Shown: piece after piece, positions 25,776 through 33,898 of the stretch
Layout of the letters: each line of letters begins with the position of its first letter
How positions within the stretch are numbered: position 1 is the stretch's first letter
DNA from: an uncultured Oscillospiraceae bacterium
GTDB taxonomy: Bacteria > Bacillota > Clostridia > Oscillospirales > Oscillospiraceae
Direction of reading: 5' to 3'
NCBI GenBank assembly: GCA_934565795.1
Contig: CAKTIM010000003.1
Span: forward strand, 1 to 64,000
DNA: 64,000 nucleotides
Program-made: the position numbers and the translations under genes
The notes under the pieces: model-generated
Seen by the model: the letters and a program-made list of their open reading frames with translations, nothing else
Database searches by the model: none
Told to the model about the DNA's origin: nothing

Positions 25776-25936
25776 GGGCGTATCTGAAAATCGGAAATAT
25801 GACCAACAGCGAGAGATTTTCAGCCTGATGAAGCCATTTTTTCGCGGGAATACTTTGTGTATTGCAAGAAAAAATGGTGCACAGCAGGCAGAAAAGATCC
25901 GCTGTTTGGGCGTGTTGACGGTTTTCAGATAGGCCC
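25776..25936. mobile_element. Second family of miniature inverted-repeat element
   Basis: GGGCGTATCTGAAAA at the left is mirrored by TTTTCAGATAGGCCC at the right, with TA at both borders. Inside are blocks resembling the first family (CAGCGAGAGATTTT, GGAATACTTTGTGTATT, AAAAGATCCGCTG), but the terminal repeats differ. A truncated left end of the first family (25939-25965) is joined directly to it. Confidence 0.7.
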
Positions 25937-25976
25937 TAGGGAAGCTCTGATTAAATCGGCAAGCAGGGAAAAAGAA

Positions 25977-26000
25977 ACGGCGCAGCTTCGGCTGCGTCGT
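25977..26000 (-). terminator. Terminator of the gene at 26023
   Basis: On the minus strand ACGACGCAGC and GCTGCGCCGT pair around a CGAA loop, followed by TTTCTTTTTC. Confidence 0.7.
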
Positions 26001-26022
26001 TCCCGTAAAAATGCATGTTTAC

Positions 26023-26253
26023 TTATTCCTCGTCGTCCTCTTCCGGCTGGGGGTCGGGGGCGTTGTTGGAGCCGTTGTTGCTGGCAATGAAGGTGCGCTT
26101 CTTGGGGCTGATCAGCATGCCGATCACCACGCCTACGGCGGCGCAGGCAATGGCGCCATAGACCATTTCCCGGTTGGTGCGCTCCACGGACTTATCCAGA
26201 TGAGTCACGGACGCGGTAATATTGGATTTGACGGCTTTCCAGATTTCTTTCAT
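26023..26253 (-). CDS. Small YtxH-like membrane protein
   Basis: The 76-residue protein has a helical N-terminus, one membrane segment (YGAIACAAVGVVIGMLISP, about residues 32-50) and an acidic C-terminal tail ending EEDDEE. A single glycine-rich membrane helix followed by PKK is the look of YtxH/DUF883-type stress-associated proteins, but the match is generic. AGGAGG precedes the start. The AraC gene upstream ends 15 bp before it, so the two are likely co-transcribed. Confidence 0.65.
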   Translation of the reverse strand: MKEIWKAVKSNITASVTHLDKSVERTNREMVYGAIACAAVGVVIGMLISPKKRTFIASNNGSNNAPDPQPEEDDEE

Positions 26254-26268
26254 AATAAATTCCTCCTG

Positions 26269-27423
26269 TTATCGAACGGATTTGGCATATTCTGTGGGAG
26301 TAATGCCGAATTTATCCTTGAATTGGCGTGAAAAATGATGGACGGTGGAATATTGCAGCATGGCAGCGATCTGGGTGAAGTTCAGATTGTTCTCCCGGAT
26401 CATCTGCTTGCTCTCCTGTAACTTGATCCGGCGGATGTATTCGCCGGGGGATATCTGCAAATTCTTATGGAACAGCACCGTCAGGTAGCTGGGGCTTACC
26501 CCCACCTGATTAGCCACCATGGGCACGGAGAGCTTTTCCCGGATGTGCTCCGCCACATACTGCTGGGCCAGGCGGATGATCTCATTTTCATTCTGCACAA
26601 TATTTGCGTTCTTAACCCTGCTGCCAGAGGGGGACTGGGATTCCCGCAGCAGATAAAGCAGCAGCAGCGTCAGCTGGGACACGATGATATCCGTGGAGAA
26701 GCTGTCCATGTGCTCCTGCTCCCGCAGCATGCTCTGCAGCAGGCTTGCGGTGGTCTGGGGCGCGGTGAACTTCCGATTCAGCAGCGGCGTCAGATCCGCT
26801 CCCTCCATGTCAAAGGAGATGGTGACGAATCGGGGCGCTACGCCAATATCGGCATACTGCATATGCCATTGGTTGGAGCCGTAGATCACCAGGTCGCCCT
26901 GCTTCAGCAGCAGATCCTGCCCCTCCACCACGGAGTGCAGCTCCCCCTGATCCACATAGGTCAGCTCCGGCATGGGGTGGGACTCGCCGGGGAACAGGAA
27001 GCCCTGCTCCTTCTCCTGGTAGAAGAAGGTGTAGATGCCGTCCACATGCAGCTTGCGATCCTCCCGCAGCCGCTGCACGGTCTGGGTGCCGAGAAAATCC
27101 GGCTTCCCCTCAGCGGCATGCACCAGCACACTGGCGCTGCCCTTGAAGGCGCTGAGGGCAAACTGCACGCCCTTTTTCAGAGAAACAGGCTTATCCAGAT
27201 AGAAATGCAGATATTCATCCTTTCCGTTGCAGACGGAGAGAATGGTCATGCCCATGCTGCCGGAAATCCAGGTGTCGGATTCGGCCCGGTAGATGGGGGC
27301 GCAGTTGCTGTCCAGCGCAATGGTCTCCATCTCCTCCCGGGGAATGGGGGATGCACTGTGGGCGCGTTCCGGCAGCACGGAGCCGTAGCTGCGGAAATTG
27401 ACCTGATTCAGATTCCGTATCAT
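26269..27423 (-). CDS. AraC-family regulator with N-terminal cupin domain
   Basis: The 384-residue protein has a sensing half with a cupin-like core (LTYVDQGELHSVVEGQDLLLKQGDLVIYGSNQWH, about residues 155-190). The C-terminal 100 residues contain two AraC helix-turn-helix motifs (VPMVANQVGVSPSYLTVLFHK and FTQIAAMLQYSTVHHFSRQFKDKFG). ATG 27423 is chosen for GGGAGG nine bases upstream; an earlier in-frame ATG has no site. Such proteins usually respond to sugars or related small molecules. No metabolic gene adjoins it. Confidence 0.88.
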   Translation of the reverse strand: MIRNLNQVNFRSYGSVLPERAHSASPIPREEMETIALDSNCAPIYRAESDTWISGSMGMTILSVCNGKDEYLHFYLDKPVSLKKGVQFALSAFKGSASVLVHAAEGKPDFLGTQTVQRLREDRKLHVDGIYTFFYQEKEQGFLFPGESHPMPELTYVDQGELHSVVEGQDLLLKQGDLVIYGSNQWHMQYADIGVAPRFVTISFDMEGADLTPLLNRKFTAPQTTASLLQSMLREQEHMDSFSTDIIVSQLTLLLLYLLRESQSPSGSRVKNANIVQNENEIIRLAQQYVAEHIREKLSVPMVANQVGVSPSYLTVLFHKNLQISPGEYIRRIKLQESKQMIRENNLNFTQIAAMLQYSTVHHFSRQFKDKFGITPTEYAKSVR

Positions 27424-27470
27424 GGTGCCGAACCTCCCGTGTTTCAAAATGAAAGGGATATCACCCTGTC

Positions 27471-27498
27471 ATTATACAAAATCCTGACGCAAATGCAA
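27471..27498 (-). promoter_or_regulatory. Promoter of the AraC-type gene
   Basis: On the minus strand TTGCAT and TATAAT are 16 bp apart, about 48 bp upstream of the start codon. Confidence 0.5.
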
Positions 27499-27532
27499 AT
27501 ACTTTGTGTAAATTTTTTTACGCGGCGCTTCC

Positions 27533-28807
27533 TCAGCGCTGGTAGTCGAATTGCAGATCGTAGATATCCACGGTGTCGCCGTCCTGGATGCCCATCTCCT
27601 CCAGCCGGGCAAACAGGCCGGACTTGCGCAGCTGCTGGTCAAAATAGTTCCGGGATTCGTAATCGTCGAAATTGATGTTCATCACCAGCCGCTCCAGCCA
27701 CTGCCCGGTGATGACCCAGGTGCTGCCCAGGTGCTCGATGCTCAGCTCGGTGGGGTCGCCCGCCTCCGGGGCTGCCTCCACATACTCCGGCTCATAGATG
27801 GTCACCGGGGGCAGGGTGCGCAGCCGCTCGGCCACCACCCGCATCAGATTCCGGGTGCCCTGGGTGGTACCGGCGGAGATTTCGTACAGCTCGCACCCGG
27901 CAGCCTCCACGCAGGCCTTCAGCCGCTTCAGGTTGTCGCTGTCCGGGGGCAGCAGGTCAATTTTATTGGCGGCCACGATCATGGGCCGGTTGCTCAGATC
28001 CACGCTGTAGCTGGCCAACTCGTCGCAGATGGCGTTGAAATCCTCCACCGGGTCGCGGCCCTCGCTGCCGGAAACATCCACCACATGCACCAGCAGGCGG
28101 CAGCGGTCGATGTGGCGCAGGAAGTCGTGGCCCAGCCCCGCGCCCTCGGCAGCGCCTTCGATGATGCCGGGGATATCCGCCATGACGAAGGACACGCCCT
28201 CGTCCACGTAGATCACCCCCAGGTTGGGGAAGAGGGTGGTAAAATGGTAGTTGGCGATCTTGGGCCGGGCGTTGGAGGTGACGGAGAGCAGCGTGGACTT
28301 GCCCACATTGGGAAAGCCCACCAGGCCCACGTCGGCCAGCAGCTTTAATTCCAGGATCACGTCCCGCTCCTGGCCCTTGAGTCCGGCCTTGGCAAACCGG
28401 GGCACCTGCCGGGTGGCGGTGGCATAGTGGGCATTGCCCCAGCCGCCCCGGCCGCCCTTGGCGATGATAAAGTCCTCGCCGGTGGACATATCCACAATGA
28501 TCTGGTTCGTCTCTGCGTCCCGCACCACCGTGCCACGGGGCACGTCGATCACCAGCGGCTCGCCCCGCTTGCCGCTCATTCTCCGCCCCAGGCCATTGGC
28601 CCCGGACTGGGCGGCATATTTGCGCTTATAGCGGAAGTCCAGCAGTGTGGACATATTGTCATTGACATGGAGCACCACGCTCCCGCCGTGACCGCCGTCG
28701 CCGCCGTCCGGCCCGCCGGAGGCCACATATTTTTCCCGGTGGAAGGCCACCGCGCCGTCGCCGCCCCGGCCGCCGACGACCGTGATCCGCACCTTATCTA
28801 CAAACAT
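27533..28807 (-). CDS. obg: GTPase Obg/CgtA
   Basis: The 424-residue GTPase acts in 50S ribosome assembly and stress control. The N-terminal glycine-rich Obg fold (GGRGGDGAVAFHREKYVASGGPDGGDGGHGG) is followed by a G domain with GFPNVGKST, switch DIPGIIEGA and NKIDL. A C-terminal OCT domain follows, as is usual in Gram-positive forms. The start at 28807 is fixed by AGGAGG upstream and by the family N-terminus MFVDKVRI. It is the last gene of the L21-Prp-L27-Obg operon. Confidence 0.97.
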   Translation of the reverse strand: MFVDKVRITVVGGRGGDGAVAFHREKYVASGGPDGGDGGHGGSVVLHVNDNMSTLLDFRYKRKYAAQSGANGLGRRMSGKRGEPLVIDVPRGTVVRDAETNQIIVDMSTGEDFIIAKGGRGGWGNAHYATATRQVPRFAKAGLKGQERDVILELKLLADVGLVGFPNVGKSTLLSVTSNARPKIANYHFTTLFPNLGVIYVDEGVSFVMADIPGIIEGAAEGAGLGHDFLRHIDRCRLLVHVVDVSGSEGRDPVEDFNAICDELASYSVDLSNRPMIVAANKIDLLPPDSDNLKRLKACVEAAGCELYEISAGTTQGTRNLMRVVAERLRTLPPVTIYEPEYVEAAPEAGDPTELSIEHLGSTWVITGQWLERLVMNINFDDYESRNYFDQQLRKSGLFARLEEMGIQDGDTVDIYDLQFDYQR

Positions 28808-28940
28808 AGCATATACCTCCTGTAAAGGGCATTGTCCCCCGGCTCCCCGATGGGGCAGCCAGGGCGTGCCTCCGCTTTCAGCATTCGTCAAAAAAGGACT
28901 GCTGCAAAAATGCGGCAGTCCTTCTGAGGGCTATACGGAA

Positions 28941-29222
28941 TTACTGCTCAGCGTAAACGGAGCACTTCCGGCGATCCTTACCCATGCGCTCGAACTTGAC
29001 GGTACCATCGATCAGAGCAAACAGGGTGTCGTCCTTGCCGATACCAACGTTGGTGCCGGGATGGATGTGGGTGCCTCTCTGGCGAACCAGGATGTTGCCA
29101 GCCAGAACAAACTGACCGTCAGCACGCTTGCAGCCCAGTCTCTTGGACTCGGAATCACGGCCGTTCTTGGTGGAACCGCCGCCCTTGTGGTGAGCGAAGA
29201 ACTGAATACCAATCTTCAGCAT
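28941..29222 (-). CDS. rpmA: 50S ribosomal protein L27
   Basis: The 93-residue protein carries the N-terminal extension [10 protein letters not shown] ahead of the mature [14 protein letters not shown]. In Bacillota this extension is removed between FF and A by Prp, and the protease is encoded immediately upstream. Mature L27 reaches the peptidyl-transferase centre, so removal is essential for function. GGAGGTG precedes the start. Confidence 0.97.
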   Translation of the reverse strand: MLKIGIQFFAHHKGGGSTKNGRDSESKRLGCKRADGQFVLAGNILVRQRGTHIHPGTNVGIGKDDTLFALIDGTVKFERMGKDRRKCSVYAEQ

Positions 29223-29226
29223 TTTG

Positions 29227-29550
29227 TTACACCTCCAAAACTTCGATATAATCAGGATAATCATCCCGCAGGCTGCACAGAGTCAGCAGCATTCCGGCAA
29301 GAACTGCCTGGACGCTCTCCTCCTCGTCGCAGGAAGCGGGGAGTGTCAGGGTGATGCGGGCGTTCGCATCCTTGACACGCACCTTGGCCTTCGCGCCGCA
29401 CACATCATTGATGGTGGCCTCGACCATGGTAACAACGGCGGTGACGGCGGCACAGACAATATCCGCGCCCGCCTCGGCATAGCCGCTGTGGCCCGAAACG
29501 GAGAATCCTGTGATTCTGTCGTTTTCGGTGAAAAATTCGCACCTTGTCAT
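29227..29550 (-). CDS. prp: Ribosomal-processing cysteine protease Prp
   Basis: The 107-residue protein has the Prp catalytic pair: His 21 in [10 protein letters not shown] and Cys 33 in ADIVCAAVT. It cleaves the N-terminal extension of L27. It lies between rplU and rpmA with gaps of only 3-4 bp, the conserved order in Bacillota. Confidence 0.95.
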   Translation of the reverse strand: MTRCEFFTENDRITGFSVSGHSGYAEAGADIVCAAVTAVVTMVEATINDVCGAKAKVRVKDANARITLTLPASCDEEESVQAVLAGMLLTLCSLRDDYPDYIEVLEV

Positions 29551-29553
29551 AAA

Positions 29554-29865
29554 TTACAGAGCGATCTTGGTGATCTCCACCTTGGTGTAGGGCTGGCGGT
29601 GGCCGATCTTCTTCTTCTCGTTCTTCTTGGCCTTGTACTTCAGAACGTGGAGCTTCTTGCCCTTGCCGTTCTTAACCACCTTGGCCTCGACAACAGCGCC
29701 CTCCACAGTGGGAGCGCCGATCTTGGAATTCTCACCGTCCAGAACGGCCAGAACCTGATCGAACTTGACATTTGCCTCAGCCTCGACGCCCAGCTTCTCA
29801 ACGAACAGGACATCGCCCTCGGCTACGGTGTACTGCTTGCCTCCGGTTACAATAACTGCCTTCAT
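29554..29865 (-). CDS. rplU: 50S ribosomal protein L21
   Basis: The 103-residue protein has the full L21 pattern: [18 protein letters not shown] at the start, [15 protein letters not shown] in the centre and [11 protein letters not shown] near the end. It binds 23S rRNA. It is the first gene of its operon, behind a leader region and a strong promoter. Confidence 0.97.
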   Translation of the reverse strand: MKAVIVTGGKQYTVAEGDVLFVEKLGVEAEANVKFDQVLAVLDGENSKIGAPTVEGAVVEAKVVKNGKGKKLHVLKYKAKKNEKKKIGHRQPYTKVEITKIAL

Positions 29866-29957
29866 GTTTGTTTCACCTACTTTAATTGTGTAGTCTCGCT
29901 CTAAAGGTGAGGCCGCCAGGGCGCACCTACTTAAACCTCTTCAATGCGGCTTTGATA
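29866..29957 (-). promoter_or_regulatory. 5' leader of the L21 operon, candidate L21 leader RNA
   Basis: A roughly 90-nt untranslated leader separates the promoter from rplU. On the minus strand it contains AAGTAGGTGCGCCC and, further on, GCGGCCTCACC, which can pair, and AGTAGGTGAAAC before the start. Bacillota often have an autoregulatory L21 leader here. The family match is from memory. Confidence 0.5.
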
Positions 29958-29986
29958 TTCTATCATTTCAGAATTCAAAAGTCAAG
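29958..29986 (-). promoter_or_regulatory. Promoter of rplU-prp-rpmA-obg
   Basis: On the minus strand TTGACT (29986-29981) and TAGAAT (29963-29958) are 17 bp apart. Confidence 0.75.
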
Positions 29987-30006
29987 GATTTTTTCAAGAA
30001 AGACGC

Positions 30007-30035
30007 TTGAAATTCCGGGAAAATTCGGGTATACT
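30007..30035 (+). promoter_or_regulatory. Promoter of the SGNH hydrolase gene
   Basis: TTGAAA (30007-30012) and TATACT (30030-30035) are 17 bp apart, divergent from the ribosomal promoter. Confidence 0.6.
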
Positions 30036-30050
30036 TTACGAAAAAGAAAC

Positions 30051-30098
30051 AAGGGCTGCCTCGGAGCAAATCGCAGGCGATTTATTCGGAGGCTCCCC
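30051..30098. repeat. Minimal derivative of the dispersed repeat
   Basis: Diverged copies of the two terminal repeats lie almost back to back (AAATCG, CAGG, CGATTT at the centre; GGAGGCTCCCC at the right), with no internal part. It lies in the 5' untranslated region of the SGNH gene. Confidence 0.55.
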
Positions 30099-30116
30099 GG
30101 AAAAGGAGATTTTCAT

Positions 30117-30851
30117 ATGAGCCTGATCAAATCACTGCTGAAAGTCGGTATGCCCCTGGCCGTTGCTGCGGCAGCGCTGGCGGCGGCCAAGCTGCGGGAG
30201 CTGTCAGCTCCCAAAAAGGAAAAGCCCCACTCCGACGCTCCCATCATCGTTGCCCTGGGCGACAGCATCACCTTCGGCGCCGGTGTTGTGAAAACCAGAA
30301 CCACGGACACCTGGGAGTACAAGCTGGAAAAGCTTCTGGGCGGCGCTTACCAGGTGCTCAACTACGGCATCTCCGGCGCGACGCTGCAAAACGAGGGCAA
30401 CAGCCCCTATTGGAACATGCCGGATAAGCTGTGCCAGGGCTTCCCGGAGGCGGCGCTGAGCCTGAAGCCCGAAATCGTGATCCTGATGCTAGGCACCAAC
30501 GATTCCAAGCCCTACAACTGGAACCGGGGCCGGTATGAGGCGCAGCTGGACGAGCGGGTCAAGGAGCTGAAAGCCTGCCCGTCGGTGAAGCGGCTGATTC
30601 TAATGTGCCCGCCCTACGTCTGCCCCGCAGACGGTGCCGACACCGTGGGCTATGACATTATCGGCGAAACCATCCGGGACGAGATCGTCCCCATTGTAAA
30701 AAAATGCGCCCAGGACAATGGCGTGGAGTGCATCGACCTGTACGCCCTGACCGACGGGCACGGCGAATACTTCATGGACGGCGTGCACCCCAACAGCTTC
30801 GGCAACCGTGTCATTGCCGCCGAAATTCACCGTCACATCACCCAGGGATAA
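30117..30851 (+). CDS. SGNH/GDSL hydrolase with N-terminal membrane anchor
   Basis: The 244-residue protein begins with a hydrophobic Ala-rich segment (residues 4-24) that would anchor or export it. It then shows the SGNH blocks: GDSITFG (block I), GISG (block II), GTND (block III) and DGVHPN (block V), giving the Ser, Gly, Asn and His of the active site. The spacing resembles the TesA/acyl-esterase or carbohydrate esterase type. The start is fixed by AAGGAG at 30102-30107. It may deacylate an extracellular glycan or lipid. A shared hairpin ends its transcript. Confidence 0.85.
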   Translation: MSLIKSLLKVGMPLAVAAAALAAAKLRELSAPKKEKPHSDAPIIVALGDSITFGAGVVKTRTTDTWEYKLEKLLGGAYQVLNYGISGATLQNEGNSPYWNMPDKLCQGFPEAALSLKPEIVILMLGTNDSKPYNWNRGRYEAQLDERVKELKACPSVKRLILMCPPYVCPADGADTVGYDIIGETIRDEIVPIVKKCAQDNGVECIDLYALTDGHGEYFMDGVHPNSFGNRVIAAEIHRHITQG

Positions 30852-30893
30852 CCCCCAGACAATTTCCCTATCAGGGAACCGAAATGTAGCATA

Positions 30894-30927
30894 AGGGCAG
30901 CACCGCGCGATTATGCGGTGCTGCCCT
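30894..30927. terminator. Bidirectional terminator between convergent genes
   Basis: AGGGCAGCACCGC and GCGGTGCTGCCCT form a 13-bp stem. It overlaps the last codons of the minus-strand gene and follows the SGNH gene on the plus strand, where GCTTTTC succeeds it. Confidence 0.7.
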
Positions 30928-33388
30928 GCTTTTCTCCAAAGGGGTCGTCGGAATCCACGATCACCACGCGGGTGCGGTTTGCGCCGACGGCGGAATCGTA
31001 AAAGTCGTGGCCATAGCAATTGACCCAGATGGCGCTGCCGTCCTTGCGGCGCAAGCGGTGGCGCAGATAGAGATCCACCTCTCTGCCATCGGGCCTGATG
31101 CGGGACAGGTACGCCTGGGTATCCTCCGGGAAGATCAGCGAAAGCTGGGTCAGCTTTCCCTCCGCCACCTCCATCCGGCTGTAGCCGGTGACGGCCTCAA
31201 AGCGGTCGTCCACCTGGGTGATATGAAGCTGGGGATCCAGGGTATACACGCTGCACGCCAGCTCCCGGATATTCTCACTGGCCGGGTGGGGCGGCAGCGC
31301 CGCTCCACTGTGCCCAGGCTCTGCCTTGGGCACATTCTGGGACATGGTAGTAACGGTGATTCCCTGCCTGCGGTCGTTTTCCTCCAGCATTTCCAGGAAC
31401 TCCCGGACAATTACGGGATCAAACTGGGTACCCGCGCCCCGCAGCAGCTCCGACCGGGCAGCGGACTCTGCCAGGGCCTTGCGGTAGGCCCGGTCGTTGG
31501 TCATGGCGTCGTAGGCGTCCACCACGGAGATGATCCGGGAAAGCAGTGGAATCTGCTCCCCCTGCAAGCCGCTGGGGTAGCCCCGGCCGTCCCAACGCTC
31601 GTGATGGTACAGGATCATATCCGCGATCTCGCTCAGCTCCTTGGAGCTTTTGGCGATCTGGTAGCCCTTCTGCACGTGGGTTTTCATCATGGCCCACTCG
31701 GAATCGTTCAGCTTTCCGGGCTTGTTGAGAATTTCCAGGGGGATACCGATCTTGCCGATGTCATGCATGATGGCAAGCAGGGCAAGGCTGCTCTGGTCGC
31801 TGTCGCTCAGATTGATGCGCCTGCCCAGCTCCTCGCCGCTGCGCTGGGTGCGCTGCACATGCTCGCCCGTATCCGGGTCGCACTGGGAAAGGGCCTGGAG
31901 CAGCGAGCCAAGCAGCTCGGAATGCACCGAGGTTTTGTCCATCAGCTTCTTGGTGCGCATGGATTGGAGGTTCAGCCGGATGGTATCCGCCACATCCTCA
32001 CCGCCCCGGACGCTGACGGAGCTTTGAACCTGAATGGAGCAGCCCAGTCCCTCGCCGCTTTGGAACCGCTGCTGGATGCCGGCGACGATCCGCTCCGCCT
32101 CCTCCCGGCTCAGCGAATCGGTGATGGCCGCCACGGAAGCCTCCCGGGAGCGGGTAAACACCGTGCCTGCCGGGAACTGCTGGCGCATCTCCTCCGCCAA
32201 GCGCTGAAGCGCCCGGTCGCCAGTGGTGCGGCCATAGACATTGTTGATGTCCCGCAGGCTGTTGATATCAAGGGTGACAACGATCTGCCCCTGCCCTGAC
32301 GCATTTACCAGCTTGCTGGCGTTTTCCTTGAAATCCACCCAGGTATGGAAGCCGGTGAGCAAATCGAACTGGGTAGACACATTGGAAAAGACAAATAGGC
32401 TGGCCAGCCGCCGCGCCTTCCTATCCAGGTGGACGGAATAGTCGCAGCGCAGGGGGCCGCCCTCCACAAAACACTGGAATGAGCAGCTGGATTGCAGCAG
32501 CTCCGGCACAAAACGGACACCGCAGCCCTGCAAGAAGCGCTCTGTCGACATCCACGCTTCAAGCACGGATGCCGGGAGCATCTGCTCTGCCCTGCGGTTG
32601 TGAAGCATAAGCCTCCCGTCGTAGTCAAACAGCACAAGCCCTTGGTCAATATTCTCAAAAATCCAGCTGTGGAAGTGATTCAACAGCCCATGGGTGGAAT
32701 ATTTGTAGCAGAACCAATAATAGGAGAACGCAAGCGCGCTGTAGCCCAGCAGGGAGAAGTCCATGCATTCCTCGCCCAGCAGGTCGGGCGCATACAGGTA
32801 CGCCGCGTTCACCAGCACCACCGCAGCAAGAGCGACTACACTATAAATGTATTGCCGGGCATAGATCCGTGGAGCGCTCAAGCTCTTGCGGATCAGCTCC
32901 ACCAGCACCACACCCACCAGCACATAGGAATAGGCCAGGTGGAGCCAGTACAGCGGGTGCATCACATAGGTAAAGCAGGGGATGGCATTGCCGCTGAATT
33001 CATAGCCGATTGCAAGCTCCCATATGGGATTGATCAGGAACATCAGAATATCAAACGCCCCATAGGCGCACAGCAGCCGGTATCCCAGCCCAAAGCGCCA
33101 CTTCCCATCGGGATGAACAAAAAACCAGTTCAGCACCACCAGGGAGATCAGGCAGAAATCGATCCCGCTGAAATAAAAGCTGGAAAGGACAGAATAGGTC
33201 AGATGATCCTTGGTAAACAGGCTGAGCAGATAGCTGACATTCACAACCACTGCCCCCAGGCAGGCCGCACCCAGTGCATTCCCGGTCTCCCCGCCCCGGC
33301 GGAACGCCTTGACGGCAATCACCACATCCACCAGGCAAAAAAGGGAAAAGGCCATCATCAGGAAAAAGGAGCTGCTCAATCCACCCAT
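30911..33388 (-). CDS. Membrane HD-GYP protein with degenerate GGDEF and two PAS-like domains
   Basis: The 825-residue protein begins with about seven membrane segments (residues 1-225). A PAS-like segment (about 240-340) follows, then a GGDEF-fold domain (about 342-480) and an HD-GYP domain with HDIGKIGIP (542-550) and HHERWDGRGYP (595-605). A C-terminal PAS-like domain closes it (about 715-815). The GGDEF site is replaced by SREAS near residue 414, so it should not make c-di-GMP, although the fold's NNVYGRTTGD motif remains. The HD-GYP site looks intact, so the likely activity is c-di-GMP hydrolysis under membrane or PAS control. The N-terminal 7-helix unit resembles the histidine-kinase 7TM sensor type. 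Confidence 0.88.
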   Translation of the reverse strand: MGGLSSSFFLMMAFSLFCLVDVVIAVKAFRRGGETGNALGAACLGAVVVNVSYLLSLFTKDHLTYSVLSSFYFSGIDFCLISLVVLNWFFVHPDGKWRFGLGYRLLCAYGAFDILMFLINPIWELAIGYEFSGNAIPCFTYVMHPLYWLHLAYSYVLVGVVLVELIRKSLSAPRIYARQYIYSVVALAAVVLVNAAYLYAPDLLGEECMDFSLLGYSALAFSYYWFCYKYSTHGLLNHFHSWIFENIDQGLVLFDYDGRLMLHNRRAEQMLPASVLEAWMSTERFLQGCGVRFVPELLQSSCSFQCFVEGGPLRCDYSVHLDRKARRLASLFVFSNVSTQFDLLTGFHTWVDFKENASKLVNASGQGQIVVTLDINSLRDINNVYGRTTGDRALQRLAEEMRQQFPAGTVFTRSREASVAAITDSLSREEAERIVAGIQQRFQSGEGLGCSIQVQSSVSVRGGEDVADTIRLNLQSMRTKKLMDKTSVHSELLGSLLQALSQCDPDTGEHVQRTQRSGEELGRRINLSDSDQSSLALLAIMHDIGKIGIPLEILNKPGKLNDSEWAMMKTHVQKGYQIAKSSKELSEIADMILYHHERWDGRGYPSGLQGEQIPLLSRIISVVDAYDAMTNDRAYRKALAESAARSELLRGAGTQFDPVIVREFLEMLEENDRRQGITVTTMSQNVPKAEPGHSGAALPPHPASENIRELACSVYTLDPQLHITQVDDRFEAVTGYSRMEVAEGKLTQLSLIFPEDTQAYLSRIRPDGREVDLYLRHRLRRKDGSAIWVNCYGHDFYDSAVGANRTRVVIVDSDDPFGEKQGSTA

Positions 33389-33454
33389 CCCCTTTCATTC
33401 GATGTGATTCGATTTTTGCCGCGAAAACGTTTAATTTTGCCTCTGATTGGCTCC

Positions 33455-33484
33455 ATCATAGCACATTTGTTATCATTATTGCAA
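33455..33484 (-). promoter_or_regulatory. Promoter of the HD-GYP gene
   Basis: On the minus strand TTGCAA and TATGAT are 18 bp apart, about 67 bp upstream of the start. Confidence 0.5.
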
Positions 33485-33541
33485 TAGCCCATTCCGCATT
33501 TTAAAAAGTTTGTGCACATTGACATATATTTCTTTTTCATA

Positions 33542-33569
33542 TTGACAAATGCAAAAAAGTGGGTATAAT
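33542..33569 (+). promoter_or_regulatory. Promoter of tRNA-Gln
   Basis: TTGACA (33542-33547) and TATAAT (33564-33569) are 16 bp apart and end 17 bp before the tRNA. Confidence 0.7.
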
Positions 33570-33586
33570 AGCTATGGTTTCCAAAT

Positions 33587-33660
33587 AGAGGATTTGTGTA
33601 ACGGTAGCACACCGGACTCTGACTCCGTTTGCGGGGGTTCGAATCCCTCATCCTCTGCCA
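33587..33660 (+). tRNA. tRNA-Gln (anticodon CUG)
   Basis: The acceptor stem pairs AGAGGAT (33587-33593) with ATCCTCT (33650-33656), with G73 and an encoded CCA. The D arm GTGT/ACAC, the anticodon loop CTCTGAC (anticodon CTG) and the T arm with GGTTCGAATCC are all present. The 74-nt length includes CCA. It reads CAG codons. A strong promoter and a terminator bracket it, so it is a single-gene transcript. Confidence 0.9.
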
Positions 33661-33698
33661 AATAAAAAAGAGATGCTTTCGAGCATCTCTTTTTTATT
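33661..33698 (+). terminator. Terminator of tRNA-Gln
   Basis: AATAAAAAAGAGATGC and GCATCTCTTTTTTATT pair perfectly around a 6-nt loop, directly after the CCA end. The symmetry continues outwards into a mirrored copy of the tRNA 3' end on the right side. Confidence 0.85.
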
Positions 33699-33851
33699 TG
33701 GCAGAGATCAGACGAGGGATTCGAACCCATTTAAATGCAATGCTCCAGTGGAGCATTGCAGCTGCCAGTTCAAAAACTGGCAGCCTCCTTTCTGAAAATC
33801 GAATTCCTCATCCCCCCCCAAAAAAAAGATGCCCACAGCGGCATCTTTTTT
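33699..33851. repeat. Run of hairpins with a mirrored tRNA 3' fragment
   Basis: Positions 33699-33728 are an inverted partial copy of the tRNA T arm and acceptor end. Three further hairpins follow: TGCAATGCTCCA/TGGAGCATTGCA (33736-33760), GCTGCCAGTT/AACTGGCAGC (33761-33784) and AAAAAAGATGCC/GGCATCTTTTTT (33822-33851, terminator-like on either strand). No complete second tRNA can be folded. Confidence 0.6.
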
Positions 33852-33898
33852 GTCAGCAGAGATTAACTGAGACTTTCAACCTCCAAATTCCCCATCCG

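Noticed and set aside
33699..33728. Second tRNA gene on the minus strand
   Set aside because: Only a T arm and part of an acceptor end are present. No anticodon arm can be folded to its left or right.
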